DNA of 64,000 nt from Vigna angularis (taxonomy: Eukaryota; Streptophyta; Magnoliopsida; Fabales; Fabaceae): the NCBI RefSeq assembly GCF_016808095.1, contig NC_068973.1:14008501-14072500 (forward strand), given 5' to 3'. The notes under the pieces were generated by a model, which had not been told where the DNA came from, ran no database searches, and worked only from the letters and a program-made list of their open reading frames with translations. The translations under genes and the position numbers were made by a program. Positions 35,219 through 48,061 of the stretch are shown piece after piece; within the stretch, counting starts at the first letter, position 1, and every line of letters begins with the position of its first letter.

Positions 35219-38200
35219 TCAAACTCGGATCCGTTTGACATCACTTTCAGGGACACTGATATCAAGCCTATCTCCACTGCTCGAACTAGCAGTTTGTCCG
35301 GAGACCTGTCAAATCATACATATTGGTGACATAATAAGCTTTTCTAATCTTCAAAAGCATAGCTTTCACTCTAATGATATACCCCTTTAAGTGTCAAACA
35401 CTTTAAAAAAATTTGAAATCACACGTGAAAAATGCGCCTAGACGCTCTCTTAGGCCATCATGTAAGTTTTAGTAAAGTAGAATAAATTGGACCTTTTATT
35501 ATGGGTCAAGTGTTTAGGATTTATTTTTCGACCAAGTAGCTTAGAATTTATTTTGGACCAAGTAATGTAGAGTTTTTGGACCACTTGGGTCAACAAAGGT
35601 CAAGGCCCAATATTGACCCAAAGTAGAAGTCCATTTGCTAGGTTGACCAAGAAATCAACGTTTTTAACCTAGTTTGGTGGACAAGAGTGTGGGACGTCCC
35701 ACTTTTGTGAGTGTGGCCATGTATCATGCTTTCATTGGAGAGGATTTTCCACAGTTAGTGGCCACATGTCATTCTAGGAATGGAGAGGATTCTCTAGGTA
35801 GGGACCACGTGTCCTCCTCCTATTGGAGAGCATTTTTGCCTATCTACAAGTTAGGTCAAGGTAGTGTTTTTAAAGTTTGGCTTCTACATTTTGGAGAAGC
35901 CCTTAGCCTATAAATCGAGGTATCTCCACCCATGTATTCTCATTTTACGATTAGTAATGAAATGTTGCGTTTAATGATAGGTTGGGCCAAAGCTAGAAGA
36001 GAAGTTATGGTGATGGTGCAAAGGATAAATGGTGAGAAGTTTGGTGGGTTTTGGAAGAGAGGCTCATGGCCTTGGTGTTTTAATGGTGATAGGGTGGTGT
36101 TTGGATGGTGCTCTTAGAGAGGTTAGACCAACTTTTAGAGAAAGGTGGTTAGAAGAGACCACATGAGATGCTCTAGCCTTGATTTTAGAGACTAATAGAA
36201 TTGCTCAATATTTTGGAAGGATTTCATCACTAGTCTCAAAAGTGAGAATACAAAGGTAGAGATACCTCTATTTATAGGCTAAGGGTGTCCCCAAAATGTA
36301 AAAGTAAAACCCTAAAAATACTACCTTGACCTAACTTGGAGATAGGCAAAATCCTCTCCAATAAGAGACAGACAATGTGGTCACTACCTATGGAGAATAT
36401 TCTTCATTCCTAGAGTGACATGTGTCCACTAACTATGGGAAATTCTCTCCAATGAGAGCATGACACATGGCCACACTCACATAGGTGGGACGTCCCACAC
36501 TCTTGTCCACCAAGCTAGGTTAAAAACTTTGACTACTTGGTCAACCTAGCAAATGGACTTCCACTTTGGGTTAACATTGGGTCTTGACCTTTATTGACCC
36601 AAGTGGTTCAAAGCTTGGCCCAAAATACAAGGTCCAAAATAGATCTTATACTACTTGGCCCAAAATAGATCTTAGATTACTTGGCCCAAAATACAAAACC
36701 CAATTTATTCTACTCTACTAAAAGCTCCATGATAGTCCAAGATGAACCAAGAGAAAGTCTAGGCCCATCTTCCATATATGACTTCAACTCTTCTTGAAAG
36801 TGTTTGGCCATAACTAGGGGATATATGCCATCACATTCAAAATCAATTTCTGCGTGCTTATAGACACAACCAATCAGAAAGTTTAAGATAATACTAAATT
36901 AAATCTTACATATTTCAACAGACTATTATTTCCATGGATCATGCATTTGATTATATGTACGTCTAGATACTATGGTAATGCAATAATTGCTCTTCATACC
37001 AAGTCAAAAGGACCAAGTTCACTCCAGCGTTTCTCGTAATCCTAACTGGTTGAAATGACCATTTTCTTTCTAGCTTTCCTAAATCGTGAGCAAGATGCAT
37101 AGAAATACTACTTGTAACATATACAAGTCGCCTTTAGCCCCAGTTTAAACAAATAATGCATGCTGAAACGTGACACTTACAGTTTCATCCGGAACAACTG
37201 CATATCTCTCAGATAAGGAGGCACCGCTTTTCCCTATTTAAGGAGAAAACAACAGAGCTGTCACGATGCCAGATTGCATTAAGAATGATTAAAAATAAAA
37301 TATGTGAATCCAAATTACACTACCAAATGGTATCATCATTAATGACTGAAAACAAAGGAACAATATTACTGATGAGTAATGAGCAGAACAAAGCACCTGA
37401 CAAAAGATCTGTGTTAGAGGATTCTATTTGCTGCCCAGAAGATCCATCCACACTCAAAGCTTCAATAATCTTTGGAGAATTCCTAAAAAGACAAAATCAT
37501 ATCAAGACAAGTAATCAAATGCACAACTTAATCAAAACAATGTTTCCAATTAATAAAGTAGATAGCTATATAACTTATTATTCTTAGACGAACATGGTCA
37601 TAATTGCCACCAAAACTAATGACTTTTTCCAGGGTGAATAAAAGATACACAAAGCCATATTGAAATGTCCATGATTGAAAATAAATAATTTGATATAAAA
37701 TGAAGAGGGCACCAAGCGGGAACCAAGGTGGTGCATGTAGCAATATGAAGCTCTATTCTGATAGTTAACAAAGATACCCTATACAGCTACATTATACAAG
37801 CTAGTTTTTGAGTTCTCAACCGCGGTCAGAATTACACCATCCACTTCACAGGAGTCATTACACGCCCAATATGTCAATCGTAATAATTTCAGAACCAAGA
37901 TTATTGATTAAATCTAACAGATCAAAAAGAGCAGCCATTATAAATATGATGATATCAGACCCTACTTCCAGTTGATCTATAGAATGACTTTAAAAGTTTC
38001 ATTAAAATAATTAATTTGTTTCAGATCAAAGGTTTTGTTTGACGAAATTAGTTAGGAAATTAACAAGCCACTTGAGTCAGCTGGTAATAAGTTGGGTAAT
38101 TTGCATACCAGAGGTTCAAACCTCAGTGCAGTCATAACCCCAAAAACAACTCAACACTGCCAACAAAAAATTGTTTCTCCTATCAAGCATACTTTTATGA

Positions 38201-41200
38201 CCAAAGTAAGAATATTTGTTATGTGCCTTCAGCAAACATATGAAGAGAAAAAAATTCAGGGAAAGATGAAGGCATGCCTGAAAATCCTAACAAGTTTATT
38301 CAGGTTGTACATGCAATTACCGGTCAATGGTATCCCCATGCCCAAGTTGGCCATTAGTTCCTCTTCCCCAAGAATATACATTGTTCTTGTCAGTTACAGC
38401 AATTGTGTGCCTCCACCCACATGAGATCTGGACTATTTTCTGCCATGTAAAACCAAAAGTGTGGAGAAAAAAAAAATGATAAAGAATAGTCAGTGGATTG
38501 TTTAAAGAAAGACATTGACGGTAAGATGCAAACTTGAAACATTCCAAATGAAAGAAAAAAAGGGAAGAATACAGTTTCAAGTACCTGATCATGGGGGAAC
38601 TTCACTTGTACAGGAGAGCAGCGATCAACATTGTCATCGACTCCAACCTGTCCAAACTACAATTGAAGGAAAATAGGTAACAATTTCCCAAACACGTCAG
38701 TAATAAAAGACTTGTTATTGAGCAGAAAGAGAATAGAGCCTTATACAATTTTTTTATAAAGTGGAATATTTAGTTCTCCGCACATAAATGTTCACTCTTT
38801 AAGCAGACACCTAATATATCCTCTGCTGTGTTCATAAATAACAAGTAAACTGGATCAGAAACTCAAGAAGGGAAAGAACCCAGAAACACGGACTCTGAAA
38901 AATTTGTATAGAAGTTTCAAAAGTTCACAAATAAACCACTGGCACTTCGAGGGTCCAGAAAGCCTCCCATAATCAACTAATTTTCTCATACCGCCAAGAC
39001 CCCAAAACACACCTATATATCCCTATATATATGCAAGCTTCCCAACACAACAACAAAGTTAATTACTAACAGATTTTGCAGCTGTTTGAATTAAAACAAT
39101 CAGCTGAATTTTTCCTTTTCCCCTTGTTTCTTCTTTCATAGAACTTTGTAATAGGATGACATGTCTTAACATTATAATACTGTCACATGAACATGGGAGG
39201 ATAAAAGTTTACTGCAAACCTTATTCCAACCCCATCCATAGAGTAGTCCAGTAGATGTAAGTGCCATACTATGCCTCCAACCACCTGATACCTGAAGAAA
39301 GCCCAAGCCAAGTCAAGAGACAAACAAGAAAGCTATATTTCTAACAACAAATATGCTATTGCTCCCAGTGTGCAGGGTTTCCGGGTAGGACAAGATTTTG
39401 TTAGAACAATTTTTTCTTGTCCTTAGCAAACACACAACACATATGGTGGAACCCATAGATGAAAGGTATTTCCAATCCTTTCCCTACCAGAGAAAAATCA
39501 ACATTAAAAAAATAGGACAGGGGGAAGATACAAGAGACTCAAATAGCATAGCAAAGCGATATGCCAATGCATCCAAATAATACAAGAAATTGCTATGAAA
39601 ACACCAACTCAGCATAAAATTAAGGGATTAACCTGACAGATTAACTCGTCACTCAGGGCTTGAAGCTTGTGAGGCACAAGAGAATCCTCAAAATTTCCAT
39701 GACCTAGCTGGCCATATTTGCTCCACCCATATGTGTATAAGCCACCAGAAGATGAAACAGATATTGTATGCCGCCAACCACAAGCAACCATGACCATCTT
39801 GTCACACTGTAATGTAAACGACAAAGAATTGGGCAAGGGGACTAAAATACGTAACTTCTCCATCCGTTAGTATGTATGCATATACACCAATTGTACATGA
39901 ATCTTAACAATATTATCCAGACAAATCACACAGAAAATCATAAACCTCGAAATGCTGCTGCTTCTATTAAACAGCAAGAAAAATTTTCATAAATTGAAAA
40001 ATATAAAATCATATACATTCCATTAACACATATTCCTTATATGATCAGCGTCTAATCAGGAAAGGTAAGATGATACCAGACTGAGGACATACATCAATAG
40101 AAGAAACTTTCTCAGGAATCCAGCGATCATTTCTATCTCCCAACCCCAAATTTCCATATCGGCCCCAACCCCATCCATACAGTTCTCCGTTTTCAGTAAT
40201 AGCTACACTGTGTTCTGCGCCTGCAGCAACCATTTTGATAGGTATTTCCTACAATATAAACAATTACATGAGCCAATACTTAATGGGATAATTCTTTGAT
40301 GCATTGTAACTATCAATGTTTCATAAATAAATAATATCTTAGAATTAATTTCACGACTAGAGTACTGCTTTTGTTTTGTTGTTGATCTAGCTGCTTTTCC
40401 CTTCCATTTGTTTAAAGGAGGTGATACTTCTGAAATGAAAAACTGTTGATGTTCTCCCAGAAGATCAGAATTAGAAAATTGGTAGACAAAATTATCTACC
40501 ATTCAATTTCAAGATTTATTACCGAAAGGGAAAGAACAAGGCTACAGAAGTGGTAGAAATAAACATCAAAACTGCTACTGTTTAACCTATGAAGTTGAAG
40601 GGAGAGAATGGGGGCAACAAAGTTAACAAGAGCAATGAAAAAGATTATGGATTTGAATTAAATGATACAGTAGGAAATTGGTTAGTGGAGAGAATAGGGA
40701 TGGTACTATGAAGGATACCTGACACATAATGAATTGAGGGTATGATTCTGCGTGATTGTGGGTGAGGGGAAATGTTAGAAAGAGGAGATGTTGGAGAGAA
40801 GAGTAAGGAACAATTGGGAGGAAGCTTTGGGCAATCTAAGGCCTGGAAGGGCTGATACATGTTTTCAGGGTAGAGTGTTATAGAAGAACAAGAAACAGAA
40901 CTGGTAAATAGTGAGAAAAAGAAATAGTAGTGTTGTTGAGAACGTAGTTGAATAACAAGTGGAAAAAGGAGAGAATTTTCCTTCCAAGTCTTTACTCCTT
41001 CAACAAATGGATTCCAAAAGACTAGTCCTCTCTTCTTCCCTTTACCCCGTTCAAGCTACGCCCCTGTTCTTATTACTCCCAAGTTTGAACCACTTAACTT
41101 AACAAATTTAATTGTCTTATTCCATCTAACTAATCTAATTATTTTCTCTCGCTTCTTGGCTTTCTTTATTCTTCTGTCCTGAGTCCCATCAGATGTGCAT

Positions 41201-43396
41201 ACTTTTTAAAACGAATCAAAGAGAGGTTAGATGAGTAGTAATTAAACATACGGTAGAAGTAACCTATCATTGTGTATTCATTCTTGATAACTTGTTCATA
41301 GACTTTAATTTAACACAGATAACCTTGATGAATGTCTTTGAAATAGGTACCTGAAATGTCTGAATCTTTTGTGGTACAAGAGAATCTTCTGTGGTACCAA
41401 GTCCAAGTTGACCATTTTGATTCCTCCCCCAACTTCAATAAGAGGGAAAAAATACACAAGAGTTATTATAGATAAAGTGAAAATAAAACAACCAAATTTG
41501 TGATGAACCAGATGACAGCTGGCTAGCACATGAGGGTATAGCTTTAAAAAAAAAAAAAAAAAAAACTAGTCATCAGCCTCACAGAATAAAACAAGGATTT
41601 CTATAGGTATTTGTACCTTTTAAAAAGGAATGTAAATTAAACAGTGAGTGTAGCAGGTAGTAACAAGGTAAGAATTTGAGTACTAAAAACCAGATGCCCG
41701 TACCATCTTCAAGGTAGCAGGTCGACATTTGTCTGGAAGAGGTTATTTACAGTTTATTAAGACTTATCTTATGACATAAACACTTGTCTTAAGCATTTGG
41801 AAGAGCTTATGATATGCCCATAAATTGTTTTAGCTCCAACATAACGTGAGAATAGAGTTCAATACTATTCTTTTCAACTATAAAAACAACTTTATGTATG
41901 TTTATAAAGTTGTTTAACCAAAAAAGCCCCTAATCCATAAAGGGAGTGTTTGCATACGAAGTCCGTACAGTTTACTCCCGTAATTAAACTTCTATTTTAA
42001 ATTCTTTCAGTGAACTGAGAAGACAAAAGAATGAAATTAAAAATATCAGACCTAGGAATCAGCAAGCATTACAAAACTGCACTCGACATACACAATCAGG
42101 AATAGTCATTAGTACATGCATAAAAAAACTGTCAGAACAGAGGGAATGCTAAAATTTTGTTCGAGAAATACAAACCTCTGAACCTCGCCTTCCATGGTAA
42201 CTGCCAGACAGTGACTATCCCCACATGCAATTTGCTTTATCCTTAGACCTTGTAATGCTACAATAGGCTGAGGAATGAGCAAATCACTAGAATTACCATG
42301 ACCCAACCTTCCAAAATCACCCCTAGAAAAACCAGACGTGATCTGCTTGAGTATTTAAGAATAACAAAGATAACCATATCCAAAACACTATTATGCATAA
42401 GAACAAAAGAAACATTAGAAATAGAAGGGTGGTTAACAGCAAGTAAACTTGAATCCATCTTCCATGGAAATTATAAAGAGACCGCCTAAACTTAGAAAAA
42501 TTGTCTTTTAATGATCAACTAACCAAAAATAATAAAAAAGGTGGCATCCCCATGTACTGAGAAAGAACAAGTCACAAATGCAGAGATATAACAAAGAAAG
42601 ACAACGGATACTAATTTAATCTTAAAATAAACCCATCTCTTTCAAAATATTAACTTTATGACAACCAATACAACTCACAACTATACGTAATATAAAAGTC
42701 TTGAAAGAAAAAACCGGGTAAACCGATATTTTTACTCTTATAGTAACTATTAAAGACCAATGCTAGGTCAAGTAACACCATTTGAGGCTGAAACTAATCC
42801 CACATCAAAGGATCCACAAATAAACAAGATTGATCCCATAATAAGAAACAACGGAGAAGCAAGAAAGAGTGCATTAATGAATATATTAAAGAGAAGAAGT
42901 GAAAAGGACGAATTGCAGACCATCCCCAACTATAGAGTTCATTCCGTGACTCGGAGTAGGCAAGAGTGTGATCAGCTCCACAGGCAATGGAATCTATTTC
43001 TCGAGCATCCAATGCACTGAGCTGCGTAGGCAGAGGCCTATCGTCGGTGTCACCATGGCCTAACTGTCCATCCTCTCCGCGACCCCACGAGCACACAAGA
43101 CTCCCAGCTGCACAGGATCAAACCAAAGCCAATCCACACACAAAAAGAAAAAGTCAAATGAAAAAAAAAAAAACTGAAATAGGAATCCATTTCATCCCAC
43201 TCAAGTGTTGACCCAATCATAAACTAATTTAGAGTGCAAGCATGAAAATGAATTGAAAAGTGTTGTTGTGGAAAGAAATAGAAAGGCGAGGGAGAAGGAG
43301 ATTACAGAGAAGAGCGACGGAGTGGCTGGCGCCGGCGGAGATGAGGAGGACGCGAGAGGGAGGAGAAGTAGCGGCGGTGGATTGGGATTGCGTCAT
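35219..43396 (-). CDS. UVR8: UV-B photoreceptor UVR8, 12 exons, 441 aa
   Basis: Exons on minus: 43396-43306, 43107-42921, 42322-42176, 41432-41351, 40248-40093, 39806-39633, 39291-39220, 38656-38585, 38439-38321, 37482-37397, 37233-37181, 35305-35219; all GT-AG, phases consistent, 1326 nt. Arabidopsis UVR8 is 440 aa. It is a seven-bladed RCC1-type propeller whose homodimer monomerises on UV-B and then binds COP1. N-terminal [13 protein letters not shown] and [15 protein letters not shown] match UVR8 rather than generic RCC1 proteins. The chromophore/dimer-interface tryptophans sit in GWRHT (W232), GWRHS (W284) and GWRHT (W336), equivalent to W233, W285 and W337 of Arabidopsis. The C-terminal COP1-binding region has YAVVPDET with VP at 409-410, and the end is [13 protein letters not shown]. 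Everything needed for function appears intact. The last intron (35306-37180) carries a long inverted repeat. Confidence 0.97.
35374..36831. repeat. Long inverted repeat (foldback-type element) in UVR8 intron 11
   Basis: The left arm (about 35374-35960) and right arm (about 36190-36831) are reverse complements over most of their length. Shared blocks include CAAACACTTT near the tips, AGTAGAATAAATTGG, TTTGCTAGGTTGACCAAG, GGACAAGAGTGTGGGACGTC, CACATGTCA, AGGTCAAGGTAGT, and GCCTATAAAT.GAGGTATCTC, in mirrored order. A loop of about 230 bp separates them. The right arm has an extra internal duplication of ACTTGGCCCAAAATA. I could not define exact ends or a target duplication. It may be a Mutator-like or foldback element. 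Confidence 0.8.
38062..38165 (+). mobile_element. tRNA-derived SINE-like fragment in UVR8 intron 9
   Basis: It contains a box A-like GAGTCAGCTGGTAATAA and, about 38 bases on, a T-arm-like GAGGTTCAAACCTC whose GGTTCAAACC matches RNA polymerase III box B. The spacing resembles a tRNA head. It lies antisense to UVR8. The tail end and target duplication were not resolved. Confidence 0.45.
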
Positions 43397-44660
43397 GAGA
43401 GTCGTGAATGAGTGACAGGTGTTGGTGTGTGGTTGAATGAGGGGAAAATGAGTGAGGAGAAGAAAAAGGAAAGAAAGAGTTTACAACATTGATGGGACCA
43501 GTGGAAGAGAGAGAGAGGGTGAAGAAGAGGAAAAGAAAAAAAAGAAGAAGGGTACAATCAGGTGAGAGAATGGAGAAACGAAGGCAAAGAATTGAATGTG
43601 TTGTGGGACCCACGTGGAAGTGTGCCTGTCAGCATGGCCAACCATTTTTTTTTTCACTTTCTTTCTTCCATTTTGGTTACCTCTTTTGTCTTCTGTGTGG
43701 TCACCACTCTCCTACCTCTCTATCCCCTTCTTTCCTTCATACCCTTTCACAAGCATGTTATGTTAGATATTATGTACTTCAACCTAAAGAATTAAAGTCT
43801 TCCTTTGAATAAGAAATTTTTTATTTATATAAAAAATTTATTTCAAAGTCTTTCAAGGTGATTTTTCTAACACTTCAATTTCTGGTCATAGGTTTTAAAT
43901 ATTAGTAAAATTCAAAATTTATTCGATAAAATGTACTTAAAAAATATTATCCAATTACATTATTTTGAACAATAAAATAATAAAAAAAATATTTTAATTA
44001 TATTGTCTTAACTTATAAAATAAAATAGCTTTAAATGAATTTTAAGGTTATTCCTCATTAGTTAATCATATCTATGGAACATTTATAACATTATATGCTC
44101 ACATATAACGCATTATATGATCATCGTCCATAATTTCATTCACAAACACAAACATGTATGGGAAAATTATCGATAAGACAATCATAAGAACAATATTCAT
44201 ATACATTGATTATATCCACCATAATCAATCACACAACAATATGCAAGCTTTCTGATTATATCAATCACAATCAAACACCTCATACACATAAGTAATTGCA
44301 ACAGGATTCCTAATCCTCAAAACATAACAAATCAAACATATTTGAATACTCAATACTTTATCCTCGATCCTCGATTTTCACTAACATCACACACTTAAAC
44401 TAACAGTCTATATTCTTAGTAGCACTTATTCCAACTATATCACCTGATACCATTACTACCAACATAGTATTTCCTTGATGCTTTATCATCACCATACTCA
44501 TTAGCATGTGTACCTCCATCATGATTAACCCGTCATGATCACCAACATGAGCCTCCTCAGATATCATAACACCATTATGGAAAGAATCAATCACATTCAT
44601 GTACCCTACCTTACTGACTGATTATAGTTGCTCCTATAGTCCAATCTGTAGCATCTCCTA
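43397..44660. other. UVR8 promoter and 5' flank, then repeat-derived DNA
   Basis: About 43440-43580 is purine-rich on plus (pyrimidine-rich on the UVR8 strand), typical of a plant leader/core promoter. From about 43860 the sequence turns AT-rich and probably belongs to the LTR-retrotransposon cluster. A minus-strand open frame at 44400-44600 has no recognisable domain. Confidence 0.5.
43611..43616. promoter_or_regulatory. G-box (CACGTG) upstream of UVR8
   Basis: A perfect CACGTG palindrome lies 215 bases before the UVR8 start codon. G-boxes bind bZIP and bHLH factors including HY5 and PIFs, which act in light signalling. Whether it acts here is inferred from position alone. Confidence 0.45.
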
Positions 44661-44664
44661 CAAA

Positions 44665-45235
44665 TATGTTCGAGTAGTCCTGTAATCCAGCTAAGGATAA
44701 GAATGATTCAAGAACGAATGAAGGCAACTCGTAGTAGGCAGAAGTCTTATGTTGACCAAAGAAGAAGAATGTTTGAGTTTGAAGTTGGAGATCATGTGTT
44801 TATGCGAGTGACACCAACAATAGAAGTTGGGAGGGCTATCAAGTCAAAGAAGTTGTCACCAAAGTTTATAAGGCCATATCAAGTGCTTAAGAGGATTGGT
44901 CTAGTACCCTATAAGATAGCACTACCACCTCGGTTAGGAAACTTGCACAATGTTTTTCATGTGTCTCAGTTGAGGAAGTATGTGACAGATCCAAGTCACG
45001 TGTTAGAAGTGGATGAAATTCAAGCTAAATAAGACTTAACCATTGAAGCATGACTAGTACGGGTGTTAGATATACAAACTAAGACTTTGAGAGGGAAGGA
45101 CATTCGTATAATTAAGGTGCAGTGAGTTGAAAGCTACTCAGGACATGACTTGGGAGTTAGAGGAAGTTATGAAGAAGGAGTATCCTCGTCTTTTTATAAC
45201 TAGAGCAATTTTCGAGAATGAAAATTCTTTTGAGG
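44665..45235 (+). pseudogene. Ty3/gypsy chromovirus (Tekay/Del-like) integrase C-terminus and chromodomain remnant
   Basis: The open frame 44703-45032 carries a typical gypsy integrase C-terminal region: SRQKSYVDQRRR, FEVGDHVFMRVTP, SPKFIRPYQVLKRIG, and LGNLHNVFHVSQLRKYV. After a stop at 45030-45032, related frames continue with LRGKDIRIIKVQ and a chromodomain-like end with stops and a frameshift. It is immediately followed by a polypurine tract and an LTR, so it is the 3' end of a plus-strand element. Everything upstream (gag, protease, RT, most of integrase) is missing. Confidence 0.88.
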
Positions 45236-45240
45236 AGGGG
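45232..45240 (+). other. Polypurine tract of the chromovirus element
   Basis: GAGGAGGGG directly precedes the LTR start at 45245 and would prime plus-strand DNA synthesis in a live element. Confidence 0.7.
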
Positions 45241-45244
45241 TGAA

Positions 45245-47359
45245 TGTAAGACCCTTGGAAAATGTGGTAAATAAGGAATAATGTGATTATGAGACTTAGG
45301 CATTATTGTTTGGTAATTAGTGTTGGATGATTAGATGTTTTCTAGAATTATAACTATTATGTTTATTATTTAATGTTATTATTAATTAAGTGGAATATAT
45401 GATTGGTATGTTGTTATTGGATTATTTGAGTGGTGTGTTGTTACTAATATGATGTGTTGGATTAAGGGTAAAAGGATGATTTAGAATTGAATAGATGTGG
45501 GTCAAATTTTAGAAAGAAAGAGAGTTAAAGTAAACTTTTGGGTTTAATTTGTATTTTGGACCCAAGGGCAAAAAGGTCATTTTACCCTCATTAATTAGTG
45601 TAGAAATTAAGTTATGGAGGTGTAGAAAGGAAGATAAATTTGAAATTGAAAAGATTTAGTGGTTGTTGATATTATTTTAATTAAAAAGATAAAGATAGAA
45701 TAAGAAAAGATAAAAAGGAGAAAGAAGAAACTACGATTCATAATTGTAACCTATATCTAAAACGGAAAAGAGAGAGATAAAGAGACGGTTTTGGAGAGAG
45801 AAGAGGAAGAGCTGCTGAAAATCTTAGATATTGGTGGTGTTTTAGAGTACAAACAATGCCCTAGGATTGGCCAAGGTATGAGGAAGCTTACCTTTATTTG
45901 TTAATTATTGTATGTTATATGTGTTATTGGTTATTTTGATCCTTGTTGATATATGTTATATGATTATGATTATGGTTGTATGTTGCTCTTGTTGGACAAG
46001 GGTTTATGTATGCATGTGCATAGGGTTTATGTAATATTTGTGTTGGGCTTTCCTTATGAATGTGTGTATGGTTGTTGGGTTATCCTAACAGAGGGTTTGA
46101 TACTAAGCGAGAATAAAGTTGAGACTTTGGGGTTTTCCATGCAAATGTATGTGTAAGGGTGTAGTAATAATCATATGAATTATAATTGTGTTGTTTGGAT
46201 TATAATATGTATAATGATTGAATTTGGATGATTCAAGTGTTGTAGTGTATGTGTTTGAGTATGTTTACAAGGGTATGTGATGCTTGATTGCATGAATGAT
46301 GTTTTGATGGAGTTCCCTCGTGATTTAGGATTGTTGCATGTGTATTTACAGACTTGAATTATATCCAGGAAGTGTTTCGTTTCGTAGATAACTTATTATC
46401 ACTAGTGATAAACGATTATTGACGTTGATATTGAGTCTAGTTGTAGGAATAATCGATCATCACTTATGATAATCGATTATCCCTTCTTGCGTGACGTTTC
46501 TGGGTGATTTTTACTGAGATAATCGATTATGGAAACTGATAATCGAATATTACAGTGTATTTTCATGAAAAATGGTGAATTTGATGAAGAATGGACGTGG
46601 TTTAAGCCTAGGAAGTAGTGGAACGTGTTGGTACTCAAGGAATGAGAGTAATGGGCATGTTTAGGGTCAGTTTTGACTTGTGATTGTGAATTGGAGCATG
46701 AATGAATGTTGGGATGTATTGGAATATGTGATTGATGAGCATGAGAGTGGATGATAAGTCTACTTGTTGTACCTAGTAAATCATGGTGTTATCTGCGGAC
46801 ATGTGCTTCCTTTTGCCTTGTGTGCATTGGAAGGGTTATTCAGGTATTCAGTCTTCCTTATGTGGGGGTGAAAGGTGTCTTCGTTGTCCTTGTGTGGCAG
46901 GATTACATGTTCCTTAGTTGGATTGCGGGACTACTCAAATGTATTAGTATGTTTATATCATGTTATTATGATTGTTTTACCGGTAGCTTACTTCATACAT
47001 GTTTGTGTTTGTGCATGTGAATGCGATGATTGTATAATGTGTAATGTTATACAGGAACAAATGATGCTACATATGAAGATAAAGCATCATAGATCCGTGA
47101 GATGATGGGGACAGACTTGGAGTTTTATTTAAAGTTATTGCAATTAAGTTTTTAAGATAATGTAATTAGAGTTATTTTATTTCCTTCGTTATTTTTGGTT
47201 TTATTTAAATAATGCAACTGGACAAGTATTTTGAAATTATTATGCGATGCAAGTTTAAATGCTGAGGTTTTTGAAAATACGTTTTCGTGCTATAAGAAAG
47301 TTTTGAAAATTATCGGTTTTTATAATAGTCCGTGACACTCTGAAATTTTGGGCGTTACA
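45245..47359 (+). mobile_element. 3' LTR of the chromovirus-type retrotransposon, 2115 bp
   Basis: It starts TGTAAGACCC right after the polypurine tract and ends GGGCGTTACA, both standard for this LTR family. The middle (46385-46560) has several TAATCGATTA-type palindromes. The 5' LTR is not in the window, so age cannot be estimated. Confidence 0.8.
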
Positions 47360-47360
47360 A

Positions 47361-48061
47361 AATCCATCACAAATATTACCAAAAACCTATTCTCATGCAC
47401 ACATAAACCCTTGTCCAACAATAGCAATAGATAATCATGATCATAATCATATAACACATCAAACAATTATTTTCATGCAAGTAAATCAAGAATGCATAGC
47501 ATACAACAAACAATGGTAGGTTTTCTCATACCTTGGTCAATACTAGGGTTTTATCTAACTTCAAAAACACTACAAATCGTCCCTTACACTAAGTTTTCTA
47601 TAATTCTTCCTCCTTTCTCCTAGAAAAAGCTTTTTCTCTCCCTTATGTTTCTAATTTTTTTTTAGGATAACAAAATGCAGATTCCTTTTCACTCTTCTCA
47701 TTTTTATCTTCTATTTTATTTTATTTTTTTTTAGTTTTAATAAAATCTCTCAGTTTATCTTTAAAACTACTAAGATTTTCTCTCTTAACTACTTTTTAAA
47801 ATATAATCAACCACCATATCTTTTTAAAAATCCACGTAATCTTTTAAAATATCTAACAATATTTAATAATGATTTTCTCTAATAATAATATCTCTTTTAG
47901 TCTTTAAATCCACCACTATTATATCTCCTATTTTCATTTAACTAATTTTTAAAATAACAACTAAATCTTCTAAAATTTTCTACATAATATCATTTTATTA
48001 AATATCAAGATGATTTAATTTACATGTTTCTTCTTTATACACCTCTTAATTAATTTTTACA
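47361..48061 (-). mobile_element. Inverted LTR fragment of a related gypsy element
   Basis: Read on the minus strand it starts TGTAAAAATT at 48061 and later matches the plus-strand LTR at 45830-46010: CCAAGGTATGAG, TATATGATTATGAT and GGACAAGGGTTTATGT occur in the same order. The right-hand part of this LTR is missing at its junction with the other LTR at 47360, which indicates nested insertion or deletion. Confidence 0.65.

Noticed and set aside
38092..38424. 110-aa plus-strand open frame in UVR8
   Set aside because: It spans a SINE-like fragment and the antisense of UVR8 exon 9.
43302..43812. Open frames on both strands around the UVR8 leader
   Set aside because: They follow the purine/pyrimidine-biased leader and exon 1 in other frames; the true exon 1 is 43396-43306.
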